Shown: piece after piece, positions 14,199 through 22,997 of the stretch
Numbering within the stretch: position 1 is the first letter of the stretch
How the letters are laid out: each line of letters begins with the position of its first letter
From: Thiobacillus sp. UBA2597
Lineage (GTDB): Bacteria > Pseudomonadota > Gammaproteobacteria > Burkholderiales > Thiobacillaceae
Direction of reading: 5' to 3'
Length of the DNA stretch: 36,010 nt
Assembly (NCBI GenBank): GCA_002339725.1
Contig: DDKN01000057.1
Location: 1 to 36,010 of the forward strand
Position numbers and translations under genes: made by a program
The notes under the pieces: model-generated
Told to the model about the DNA's origin: nothing
The model's database searches: none
The model's input: the letters and a program-made list of their open reading frames with translations, nothing else

Positions 14199-14202
<4 letters not shown>
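13771..14202 (+). CDS. PIN-domain toxin (VapC/FitB type)
   Basis: A 143-residue PIN-domain ribonuclease. Metal-binding acidic residues are in place: D6 (VVDASVAAKWL), E42 (LFAEIGNVAWKK), D98 (SFYDASYLALA) and D116 (LITADLRFHNA). The start MAWVVDASVAAKWLF is typical. The ATG at 13771 shares a base with the antitoxin stop, so the longer open frame upstream is a shadow. The stop TGA overlaps the GTG start of tgt (GTGA), so ribosomes finishing the toxin can start tgt. Target RNA unknown. Confidence 0.92.
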
Positions 14203-15302
<1,100 letters not shown>

Positions 15303-15326
15303 GCCTTAAGGCGGTCTGAGCCGGCG

Positions 15327-15335
15327 TGCTAGAAT
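15327..15335 (+). promoter_or_regulatory. Putative yajC-secDF promoter (extended -10)
   Basis: TGCTAGAAT is an extended -10 element (TG-n-TAGAAT) 41 bases before the yajC ATG, just after the tgt stop. No clear -35 box is present, which extended -10 promoters can tolerate. It would give yajC-secD-secF expression independent of the toxin-antitoxin promoter. Confidence 0.35.
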
Positions 15336-15375
15336 CCGCCGGTCCATTCCGTCGCAATCATTGGGAGAACCCGCC

Positions 15376-15693
15376 ATGATCAGCCTGGCCCACGCCGCCG
15401 ACCCTGCCCAGCAGCCCGACCCCCTGGTGAGCTTTTTGCCGCTCATCCTCATCTTCGTTTTGTTCTGGTTCATGATCATCCGGCCGCAGATGAAGCGGGC
15501 CAAGGAGCAGAAGAAGATGCAGGAGAACCTGCAGAAGGGTGACGAGGTGATCACCGCCGGCGGCCAGCTGGGCAAGGTCACCAAGATCACCGACCAGTAC
15601 GTCACCCTGGACATCGGCGGCGGCACCGAGAGCGTCTTCCAGCGCGCCACCATCCAGACCGTGCTGCCCAAGGGCACGCTCAAGGATCTTTGA
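15376..15693 (+). CDS. yajC: Sec translocon accessory protein YajC
   Basis: A 105-residue inner-membrane protein with one transmembrane helix (SFLPLILIFVLFWFMIIRPQ), the family signature, followed by MKRAKEQKKM and a small cytoplasmic domain (KGDEVITAGGQLGKVTKI). YajC associates with SecD and SecF. GGGAG precedes the ATG at 15376; an alternative upstream TTG is unlikely. It is upstream of secD by 60 bases. Confidence 0.95.
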   Translation: MISLAHAADPAQQPDPLVSFLPLILIFVLFWFMIIRPQMKRAKEQKKMQENLQKGDEVITAGGQLGKVTKITDQYVTLDIGGGTESVFQRATIQTVLPKGTLKDL

Positions 15694-15753
15694 ACCGGGC
15701 GAGGTGCGGCCTGCCGCACACCCTCTGATCCCTGACCCCTGTTCCCGGACACC

Positions 15754-17583
15754 ATGAACCGCTATCCCCTCTGGAAATACGTCGTGGTCGGCGTCGCCTT
15801 GGTGCTCGCCTTCCTCTATACCCTGCCCAATTTCTTCGGAGAGGTGCCGGCGGTGCAGATCCAGCCGACCCGGACTACCCAGAAGGCCGACGCCGCCCTG
15901 CTGCAACAGGTTGAGACGGCGCTCAGCCAGGCCGGACTGGCCAGCACCGGCGTGGCGCTGGACGCCACCAGCGTCAAGGCCCGCTTTGCCGACACCGACA
16001 GCCAGATCAAGGCCAAGGACGTGCTGCAAACGGCCTTGGGCGAGAACTACACCGTGGCGCTCAACCTGCTGCCGGCCTCGCCCGGCTGGCTGGCCTCGAT
16101 CGGTGCCCTGCCCATGTATTTGGGCCTGGACCTGCGCGGCGGCGTGCATTTCCTGCTCCAGGTCGACATGCCCCGCGCCCTGGAGAAGACGGCCGAACGC
16201 TACCAGAACGACATCCGCGCCCTGCTCAGGGAACAGAAGATCCGTTACACCAGCATCGGTCGCGAACAGGACCGCGTGGTGCTCAAGCTGCGCGACGTGG
16301 CCCAGCGCGATGCCGCGCGCCGGGCGATCGAGAGCGCCTATCCCGACCTCGAGCTGGCCGAATCGGTCAGCGGCGAGGAGCAGGTGCTCACCGCCCGCCT
16401 GAAGAAAGCGGCCCAGCTCAAGACCCAGGAATTCGCCCTGCAGCAGAATCTGACCACCCTGCGCAACCGGGTGAACGAGCTGGGCGTGGCCGAACCGGTG
16501 ATCCAGCAGCAGGGCGTCGACCGCATCGTGGTCCAACTGCCCGGCGTGCAGGACACGGCCAAGGCCAAGGAGATCCTCGGCCGCACCGCCACCCTGGAGA
16601 TTCGCCTGGTCGATGAGGAAGCCATGCAGGACCCGGCCCGGGTGCAGGCCGCGGCCGCGGGCCAGACGCCGTTCGGCAGCGAGCTCTATTACGAACGCAA
16701 CGGCGCGCCGGTGCTGGTGAAGAAGAACGTCGTGCTGACCGGCGAATACATCACCGATGCACAGCCCGGCTTCGACAACCAGACCGGTCAGGCCGCGGTC
16801 CACGTCAATCTGGACGGCCGCGGCGCCCGCATCTTCAAGAACGTCACCCGCGAGAACGTCGGCCGGCGCATGGCCATCCTGCTGATCGAGAAGGGCAAGA
16901 CCGAGGTGATCACCGCGCCGGTCATCCGCGAGGAAATCGGCGGCGGCCGGGTGCAGATCACCGGCATGGATTCACCCCAGGAGGCCTCGGACGTCGCCCT
17001 GCTGCTGCGCGCCGGCGCCCTGGCGGCGCCGATGGAGATCGTCGAGGAACGCACGGTCGGCCCCTCGCTCGGCGCCGACAACATTGCGCGCGGCTTCAAT
17101 TCCACCCTCATCGGCTTCGCCCTGATCGCCGGCTTCATGATCTTCTATTACCGGGGTTTCGGCCTGATCTCGGTGCTGGCCCTGGCGACCAATATGTTCC
17201 TGCTGGTCGCCCTGCTGTCCATGCTGCAAGCCACCCTGACCCTGCCCGGCATCGCCGGCATCGCCCTGACCCTGGGCATGGCCATCGATGCCAACGTGAT
17301 CATCGCCGAGCGCATCCGGGAAGAGCTGCGCAACGGCATGTCGCCCCAGGCGGCCATCCACGCCGGCTACGACCGCGCCTGGGACACCATCCTGGACTCC
17401 AACATCACCACCCTGATCGCCGGCATCGCCCTGTTCTGGCTGGGCTCGGGACCGGTGCGCGGCTTCGCCGTGGTGCTTTGCCTGGGCATCCTCACCTCCA
17501 TGTTCAGCGCCGTGACGGTGTCGCGCGCCATGGTCAACCTCACCTATGGCCGGGCCAAGCGCCTGACCAAGGTCTCGATTTAA
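15754..17583 (+). CDS. secD: Protein translocase subunit SecD
   Basis: A 609-residue RND-family membrane protein that with SecF uses the proton gradient to drive late steps of protein export. Seen: an N-terminal helix (WKYVVVGVALVLAFLYTLPN), YLGLDLRGGVHFLLQVD around 126-142, a large periplasmic P1 domain, and five C-terminal helices with GIALTLGMAIDANVIIAERI, the conserved D-x-N motif in TM4. Length and motifs match the family. Only a weak ribosome site. secF follows after 10 bases. Confidence 0.97.
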   Translation: MNRYPLWKYVVVGVALVLAFLYTLPNFFGEVPAVQIQPTRTTQKADAALLQQVETALSQAGLASTGVALDATSVKARFADTDSQIKAKDVLQTALGENYTVALNLLPASPGWLASIGALPMYLGLDLRGGVHFLLQVDMPRALEKTAERYQNDIRALLREQKIRYTSIGREQDRVVLKLRDVAQRDAARRAIESAYPDLELAESVSGEEQVLTARLKKAAQLKTQEFALQQNLTTLRNRVNELGVAEPVIQQQGVDRIVVQLPGVQDTAKAKEILGRTATLEIRLVDEEAMQDPARVQAAAAGQTPFGSELYYERNGAPVLVKKNVVLTGEYITDAQPGFDNQTGQAAVHVNLDGRGARIFKNVTRENVGRRMAILLIEKGKTEVITAPVIREEIGGGRVQITGMDSPQEASDVALLLRAGALAAPMEIVEERTVGPSLGADNIARGFNSTLIGFALIAGFMIFYYRGFGLISVLALATNMFLLVALLSMLQATLTLPGIAGIALTLGMAIDANVIIAERIREELRNGMSPQAAIHAGYDRAWDTILDSNITTLIAGIALFWLGSGPVRGFAVVLCLGILTSMFSAVTVSRAMVNLTYGRAKRLTKVSI

Positions 17584-17593
17584 GGGGCACCCG

Positions 17594-18532
17594 ATGGTCG
17601 AACTGTTCCGTCTCAAGCGCGACATCCCCTTCATGCGCTTCGCGCGCAGCACCATCTTCTTCTCGGTCGCCTTCATCGTGGCCGCCATCGCCCTGTTGGC
17701 GACCCGCGGCCTCAACCTGGGTGTCGACTTCACCGGCGGCACGGTGATGGAGGTCGGCTACCCCAAGCCCGCTGACATCCCGGCCATCCGGGAACATCTG
17801 GCCAAGCATGGCTTCGCCGATGCCCAGGTGCAGAACTTCGGCACCGCCAGCGAGGTTCTGGTGCGGCTGCCGGTAAAGGCAGGGGTGACCTCGGCCCAGC
17901 TGTCGGAACAGGTGCTGGCCGTGCTCAAGCAGGCCGACCCAAGAACCGAGTTGCGCCGGGTCGAGTTCGTCGGCCCCCAGGTCGGCAAGGAACTGCTCGA
18001 GGACGGCTCGCTCGCCCTGCTGGTCGTCTCCATCGGCATCACCGTCTACCTGGCCCTGCGCTTCGAATGGCGCTTCGCGGTCGGCGCCATCTTCGCCACC
18101 GCCCACGACATCTTCATCGTGCTCGGCCTCTGGTCGCTGTTCCAGTGGGAATTCTCGCTCACCGTGCTGGCCGCGGTGCTGGCCATCCTCGGCTATTCGG
18201 TGAACGACACCGTGGTGGTGTTCGACCGCATCCGGGAAAACTTCCGCAAGACCCGGATGACCGATGTCGCTGCGATCATGGACAACGCCAAGACCGCCAC
18301 GCTGTCGCGCACCGTCATCACCAGCGGCACCACCCTGCTCATGGTGCTGGCCATGCTGTTCCTGGGCGGCGAGGTGCTCTACGGCTTCGCCCTCTGCCTG
18401 ACCATCGGCATCCTGGTCGGCACCTACTCCTCGGTGCTGGTCGCCAGCCCGATCAGCATGTGGCTGGGCGTCTCGCGCGAGGACTTCATCAAGCCGGTCA
18501 AGGCGGCCAGCAACGACGGGGCGCAGGTTTGA
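17594..18532 (+). CDS. secF: Protein translocase subunit SecF
   Basis: A 312-residue partner of SecD. Seen: an N-terminal helix, LGVDFTGGTVMEVGYP (the SecF form of the D-F-x-GG motif), and five C-terminal helices including ILGYSVNDTVVVFDRIRENF, the SecF counterpart of the SecD TM4 motif. AAGGGG precedes the ATG. It is the last gene of yajC-secD-secF. Confidence 0.97.
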   Translation: MVELFRLKRDIPFMRFARSTIFFSVAFIVAAIALLATRGLNLGVDFTGGTVMEVGYPKPADIPAIREHLAKHGFADAQVQNFGTASEVLVRLPVKAGVTSAQLSEQVLAVLKQADPRTELRRVEFVGPQVGKELLEDGSLALLVVSIGITVYLALRFEWRFAVGAIFATAHDIFIVLGLWSLFQWEFSLTVLAAVLAILGYSVNDTVVVFDRIRENFRKTRMTDVAAIMDNAKTATLSRTVITSGTTLLMVLAMLFLGGEVLYGFALCLTIGILVGTYSSVLVASPISMWLGVSREDFIKPVKAASNDGAQV

Positions 18533-18593
18533 TCGCTCAGTCGCGCGTCACAGGCCGCGTGTCGCGACCTGCCGCCATTCACCAGTAGCCCCC

Positions 18594-19244
18594 ATGGAAC
18601 TCATCAGCCAGTTCATTGATCTGGTCCTGCATCTGGACCAACATCTGACGCTGCTGGTGACCGAATACGGCCCCTGGGTCTACGGCATCCTGTTCGCCAT
18701 CGTGTTCATGGAGACGGGCTTGGTCGTCACCCCCTTCCTGCCGGGCGACTCCCTCCTGTTCGTCGCCGGGACGGTAGCCGCAGCTGGCGGCATGGATCCG
18801 GCCTGGCTGATGGCGACTTTGGTGGCTGCCGCGCTCTGCGGCGACAACGTCAACTATGGCTTCGGCCGCTTCCTCGGCCCCCGGCTGTTCCGCCACGAGG
18901 GCAGCCGCTGGCTGAAGCGCGAGAACCTGGACCGCACCCATGCCTTCATGGAGCGGCACGGGCCCAAGGCCATCGTCATCGCCCGCTTCGTGCCCCTGGT
19001 GCGCACCTTCGTGCCCTTCGTCTGCGGCCTGGGCCGCCTGACCTATGGCCGCTTCCTCGGCTTCAGTCTGCTCGGCGCCCTGCTCTGGGTGGGGCTGCTG
19101 GTGCCGGCCGGCTATTTCTTCGGCAGCCTGCCCTGGGTCAAAGGCAATCTCACCCTGGTCATCCTGGGCATCATCCTGCTTTCGCTGCTGCCGGGCATGC
19201 TCGAATTCTGGCGCCGGCACCGGGGGCGCAAGGCCGGGGCCTAA
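18594..19244 (+). CDS. DedA family membrane protein
   Basis: A 216-residue integral membrane protein of the DedA/SNARE-associated family, thought to act as proton-coupled lipid (undecaprenyl phosphate or phospholipid) transporters. Seen: METGLVVTPFLPGDSLLFVA (the conserved E...P-x-PGD-x-L segment), a GDNVNYGFGRFLG segment, and ARFVPLVRTFVPFVCGLGRL, the conserved arginine-containing motif. Several hydrophobic segments. The start has a poor ribosome site. The stop overlaps the stop of the convergent SRPBCC gene by 3 bases, with no room for a terminator. Confidence 0.92.
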   Translation: MELISQFIDLVLHLDQHLTLLVTEYGPWVYGILFAIVFMETGLVVTPFLPGDSLLFVAGTVAAAGGMDPAWLMATLVAAALCGDNVNYGFGRFLGPRLFRHEGSRWLKRENLDRTHAFMERHGPKAIVIARFVPLVRTFVPFVCGLGRLTYGRFLGFSLLGALLWVGLLVPAGYFFGSLPWVKGNLTLVILGIILLSLLPGMLEFWRRHRGRKAGA

Positions 19245-19801
19245 CCGCCCTGCAGCCCGTTGCGGCGCAGGATCTCGGCCTGGATCGCGGCGAACTGCGC
19301 CCGCACCCGCTCGCCCATGAGCGAGGCGCCGAATGAGGCCGGCAGCGGCACTTCCGCCACCCCTCTGGCTTCATAGTGAATCAGGGTGCCCTGCTTGTGC
19401 GGGGTCAGCGTGGTCTGGCTATCCAGCCGGAGGGAACCCCCCAGGTTGTGTCCCTCGATCCGCCTGTAGGGCAGCAGCACGATCTCCCGCTGCGTCTCGT
19501 AGCGGAAGCGGAAGATGCCGAGTTCCAGGTTGCCCGCCTGGTCGACCTGCCAGGTCAGGCCGCGTCGTTGCACCACCCGGCTGCGCTCGAGGTGCGGGAT
19601 GAATTCGGCCATGTGGTCGAAATCGGTCAACACCTGCCAGGCCCTGACCGGGGGCACCGGCACGAAGAAGTCGGCCTGCACCACATAGGTGCCGCCCTCC
19701 TCGTGCACCATCACTTCGGGTTCGCTCAGCGCGAGCGCACCGCCCTGGGCCGTCAGCGCCGCCCAGCCCAAACAGACCGCCAGCCACCCGCCTCGCATCA
19801 T
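19241..19801 (-). CDS. Secreted SRPBCC (START-like) family protein
   Basis: A 186-residue protein with a signal peptide (hydrophobic WLAVCLGWAALTAQGGALAL, cleavage likely near residue 25), followed by an SRPBCC/polyketide cyclase-like domain: VPPVRAWQVLTDFDHMAEFI with PHLERSRVV is the typical opening, and LPASFGASLMGERVRAQ belongs to the C-terminal helix. Such domains bind hydrophobic ligands; here it would act in the periplasm. AAGGAAGG precedes tandem ATG codons (19801, 19798). It is convergent with the DedA gene. Confidence 0.82.
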   Translation of the reverse strand: MMRGGWLAVCLGWAALTAQGGALALSEPEVMVHEEGGTYVVQADFFVPVPPVRAWQVLTDFDHMAEFIPHLERSRVVQRRGLTWQVDQAGNLELGIFRFRYETQREIVLLPYRRIEGHNLGGSLRLDSQTTLTPHKQGTLIHYEARGVAEVPLPASFGASLMGERVRAQFAAIQAEILRRNGLQGG

Positions 19802-19924
19802 GGCCTTCCTTCGTCTTTTACCTTGCTATGGATAGGGACAAGTGTGGCGCGGGCACACCAAAAACGCCAGGGGGGAGGGGGCAGGCCGGACCTGGCGGGC
19901 CCGCTTGCCGTATTTGCACCTATA

Positions 19925-19943
19925 TTAAGGGCATTCCCCTTAA
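19925..19943. repeat. Perfect inverted repeat upstream of the GGDEF-EAL gene
   Basis: TTAAGGG (19925-19931) and CCCTTAA (19937-19943) with a 5-base spacer lie 11 bases before the ATG. A TATATT hexamer (19921-19926) overlaps the left arm and could be a -10 box, but no -35 box is correctly placed. It may be an operator or an RNA hairpin near the ribosome site. Confidence 0.5.
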
Positions 19944-19954
19944 CCCGGCCCCCC

Positions 19955-21322
19955 ATGCCGCGTATTACACCCGCCCGGACCGACGCTTTCGACCCCATGC
20001 CGAGTCATTACGTGGAGCCCCTGCCCAGTCAGTATGATTCGCTCGCCGGCCTGCTCGACCGGGAAGGCTGCGTGCAGGTGGCCAGCGAATTGCTGACGGC
20101 CACGGACCCGGCACATCTGCAGCCGGTGGCGGCATTCTGGCTCAATATCGACCGGTTCAAGCAGATCAACGACTCCCTCGGCCACCAGGCCGGCGACGCC
20201 GTGCTGGCCGAGCTGGCCCATCGCCTGGCCCTGGCCAGCGGCAATCAGGGCCACCTGGCACGCATGGGCGGCGACGAATTCGTACTCCTGGTCAGCGACT
20301 GCAGCCGGGCCGCGGCCGAGCACATCGCGCGCGACCTGCTGGCGGCGATGTCGCAACCGCTCGATATCGGCACCATGCGCCTGTATCCCTCGGTCAGCAT
20401 TGGCATCGCCCTGGCCACGCCCCAGGACAACGCGCGCGAGTTGCTGGAGCGGGCCGATCAGACCCTGGTCCAGGCCAAGCGCCTGGGTGGCGCCCAATAC
20501 CTGTTCGCGGGCGAGGACATGCAGCGCGGACGGCTGGGCAAGCTGCTGGCGCGCGAGGAACTGGAAGTGGAAGAGGCGCTGCACAAGGCGTTGGAGAACG
20601 GCGGGCTGTCCCTGCACTACCAACCCATCCTGCAGGTCGCCGACGGCGGCCTGGAGGCGGTCGAAGCCCTGATGCGCTGCCATTGCGAGGGCAGCGTGTT
20701 TCCGCCCAGCCGCTTCATTCCGGTGGCGGAGAAGACCGGTCTGATCATCCGGCTGGGCGAGTGGAGCCTGCTGACCGGCGCCCGTTTCGTCAGCCGCCTG
20801 GCGGCCGATGGCCGGCGGCTCAAGGTCGCGATCAACGTCTCGCGCGCCCAGCTCACCGCGCCCAAATTCACCCAGACCCTGTATGCCGCCCTGGCCTGTT
20901 CCAATGCACCGGCCGAGCTGATCGAGCTCGAGATCACCGAATCGCTGTTCATGGACAGCTCGGACATCGTCCAGCGCAATATCCGCGCCGCCCTGGAGGC
21001 CGGGTTTCCCCTGGCGATCGACGACTTCGGCACGGGCTATTCCTGTTTGGCCAGCCTGAAAGACCTGCCGGCGAAAAAACTCAAGCTCGACCGCGCCTTC
21101 ATCACCGACCTGGCGCACAACCCGCGCTCCTTCGCCATCGCCAAGGCCATCGTGCATCTGGCGCTCGACCTCGGCATGAACGTGGTGGCCGAAGGGGTGG
21201 AGACGGCGGAGCAGTACGAAATCCTGAGTGGCATGGGGGCCACGGCCATCCAGGGCTTTTATCTGGCCCGCCCCATGTCCGATCGTCAGCTCGATGAATG
21301 GCTGGCGGCAAGGGAGCCATGA
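19955..21322 (+). CDS. Diguanylate cyclase/phosphodiesterase (GGDEF-EAL)
   Basis: A 455-residue cytoplasmic protein with a GGDEF domain (about 55-185) and an EAL domain (about 205-450), no membrane segment and only about 50 residues before GGDEF. The GGDEF motif is intact (105-109), so c-di-GMP synthesis is possible; there is no R-x2-D inhibitory site upstream of it. The EAL side keeps EALMR (237-241), ELEITES, DDFGTGYS (356-363), KLKLD and EGVE, so hydrolysis is also possible. Start: ATG 19955; ATG 19997 is an alternative. The stop overlaps the HDOD gene start (ATGA), so the two are coupled. Confidence 0.93.
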   Translation: MPRITPARTDAFDPMPSHYVEPLPSQYDSLAGLLDREGCVQVASELLTATDPAHLQPVAAFWLNIDRFKQINDSLGHQAGDAVLAELAHRLALASGNQGHLARMGGDEFVLLVSDCSRAAAEHIARDLLAAMSQPLDIGTMRLYPSVSIGIALATPQDNARELLERADQTLVQAKRLGGAQYLFAGEDMQRGRLGKLLAREELEVEEALHKALENGGLSLHYQPILQVADGGLEAVEALMRCHCEGSVFPPSRFIPVAEKTGLIIRLGEWSLLTGARFVSRLAADGRRLKVAINVSRAQLTAPKFTQTLYAALACSNAPAELIELEITESLFMDSSDIVQRNIRAALEAGFPLAIDDFGTGYSCLASLKDLPAKKLKLDRAFITDLAHNPRSFAIAKAIVHLALDLGMNVVAEGVETAEQYEILSGMGATAIQGFYLARPMSDRQLDEWLAAREP

Positions 21323-22215
21323 TGAGCGCCGCCCAGAACGACCCGGTCCTGCCCGAGCAGCTCGACAACCAGCTCGAGGCCACGCTCAAGGAAATCGGCA
21401 TCCCGCCCCGGCCGGCCATCCTGGAGGAGATCAGCCGGGAGATGCGCAACCCCGATCCCGATTTCAACCGGGTCGCCCAGCTGATCAGCCGCGACGTCAG
21501 CCTCGCCGCGAGCTTCCTCAAGACCGCCAATTCGCCCTTCTACGGCTACCGGCACAAGGCGCGCAGCGTGCGCGATGCCCTGATCATGCTCGGCCTCAAG
21601 GTGGCGGCGCGCACCGTCGCCGGCGTCATCCTCCGGCACACCCTGCCAAGCGGGCCGAACATGGAGCGGTTCTGGGATGCCTCCGACCGCACCGCCCAAC
21701 TCTCGGCCTGGCTGGTGCAAAAGCTGGGCGAGCAGCCGGACGTGCACAGCGACGACGCCTATACCTACGGCCTGTTCCGCGATTGCGGCATCCCGATCAT
21801 GCTGCGCAAGTTCCCCAATTACCCGGCCATCCTGGCCGAGGCCAACCGGGATCCCGAGCGTCCCTTCACCGAAGTGGAAGAGGCCTATCTGCCGACCAAT
21901 CACGCCCTGGTCGGCTGCCTGCTGGCGCAAAGCTGGTGGCTGCCGGAGGCGACCTGCCTGGCCATCCGCCACCAGCACGATTTCGTCCTGATGCGCACCG
22001 GGCTGCAATCCCTGCCCAGCGCGAGCCGGCGCCTGATCGCCCTGGCCCAGCTGGCGGAATGGCTGTTGCAGCGCCTGACCGGTCTGAGCGCCACCCGGGA
22101 GTGGGATAAGATGGGGCCGGCCTGCCTGGCCCAGCTGGGACTGCAGGAGGCCGATCTGCCGGCCCTGCTGGAAGCCGCCAAGGCCTTCCTGGCCGAGGCC
22201 TACAGCGAGGATTAG
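21319..22215 (+). CDS. HDOD domain protein
   Basis: A 298-residue protein with an HDOD domain: IPPRPAILEEISREMRNPD, then LISRDVSLAASFLKTANSPF and ARSVRDALIMLGLKVA are characteristic. Where true HD-GYP/HD hydrolases have HD, this has FRDCGIPIML, so it is probably a non-catalytic signalling output. The ATG (first of ATGATG) overlaps the GGDEF-EAL stop. Coupled translation suggests both act in one c-di-GMP pathway (inferred). It ends 2 bases from the convergent FixH-like gene. Confidence 0.9.
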   Translation: MMSAAQNDPVLPEQLDNQLEATLKEIGIPPRPAILEEISREMRNPDPDFNRVAQLISRDVSLAASFLKTANSPFYGYRHKARSVRDALIMLGLKVAARTVAGVILRHTLPSGPNMERFWDASDRTAQLSAWLVQKLGEQPDVHSDDAYTYGLFRDCGIPIMLRKFPNYPAILAEANRDPERPFTEVEEAYLPTNHALVGCLLAQSWWLPEATCLAIRHQHDFVLMRTGLQSLPSASRRLIALAQLAEWLLQRLTGLSATREWDKMGPACLAQLGLQEADLPALLEAAKAFLAEAYSED

Positions 22216-22217
22216 GT

Positions 22218-22988
22218 CTAGCGCACCTCGACGCTGTGCTCGAGCTCGAGCCCCGCGCCGGCCGCCTCGATTCTGAGATAGGCAATCCAAACGCCCGGCG
22301 CCTGCGGCGGCAGCCGCATCTGGTAGCGCCCGCCCTCGACCGCCGCCAGGGGCTGCACGGGACCGGCGGGCTGGCCCGGTCGGCCCAGCGCCAGACCCAG
22401 GCGGGCCTGTTCGATGCCACGCCCGGTGCGATCGCTCAGTTGCACCACCACGTCGCGTGCCTGACCGGCGCGCAAGTCCTGCAAACCCTGTACCTCGAGC
22501 CGCCAACCCAATTGGGCCAGGGCGTGCTCGACCTTGAGATGCTGGCCGATGCCCTTGGCCGCCTCCCGGCTGTGCGGCACCACCCCGGCAAAACCCGTGT
22601 GCAGCCGCTTGCCCTGGGCATCGGGCAGGAACCATTGCGCCACGGCCTGGGGCAGCCCATGGCTGGAAATGTAGGCCAGGCCACCGAACAGCACGCTGAC
22701 CGCGAGGAACAGGGCGACGATGAGGCGGGGCGCCCAATGCAGGGGTTGCGCCCTGCGGGTGTCATAGAGCTGGGCCAACACCACCGCCACGGTGGGATAG
22801 GCAACCAGGTGCATGGCCAGCATGTCCAGCCCACCCCAGTCGAACAGGGCATAGCCGATGTAGGCCAGGCTCACCCCGCCGGAGGCCGCCACCGCGGCCC
22901 AGAAATTGCCGACGCGCAGCCGGCGCAGGACGCCATAGAGCAGCGCCGTGAGCAACATGCCGCCAAACAGGGTGTACAGCAGATTCAT
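22218..22988 (-). CDS. FixH-like membrane protein
   Basis: A 256-residue protein with four hydrophobic segments in the N-terminal half (LLYTLFGGMLLTALLYGVL, about 3-21; 28-50; 54-77; 87-110) and a periplasmic C-terminal domain (about 125-256) that resembles the FixH/CcoH fold (VQLSDRTGRGIEQARLGLAL, PPQAPGVWIAYLRIEA). Typical FixH has one helix and about 160 residues, so the extra membrane part is unusual though the position just after ccoG (9-base gap) fits a role in cbb3 oxidase maturation. AGGAA precedes the ATG. Confidence 0.75.
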   Translation of the reverse strand: MNLLYTLFGGMLLTALLYGVLRRLRVGNFWAAVAASGGVSLAYIGYALFDWGGLDMLAMHLVAYPTVAVVLAQLYDTRRAQPLHWAPRLIVALFLAVSVLFGGLAYISSHGLPQAVAQWFLPDAQGKRLHTGFAGVVPHSREAAKGIGQHLKVEHALAQLGWRLEVQGLQDLRAGQARDVVVQLSDRTGRGIEQARLGLALGRPGQPAGPVQPLAAVEGGRYQMRLPPQAPGVWIAYLRIEAAGAGLELEHSVEVR

Positions 22989-22997
22989 GCGGAATTC

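Noticed and set aside
19921..19943. Terminator for an upstream transcript at the TTAAGGG/CCCTTAA repeat
   Set aside because: No T run follows on either strand and no gene ends nearby on the plus strand; a regulatory role is more likely.
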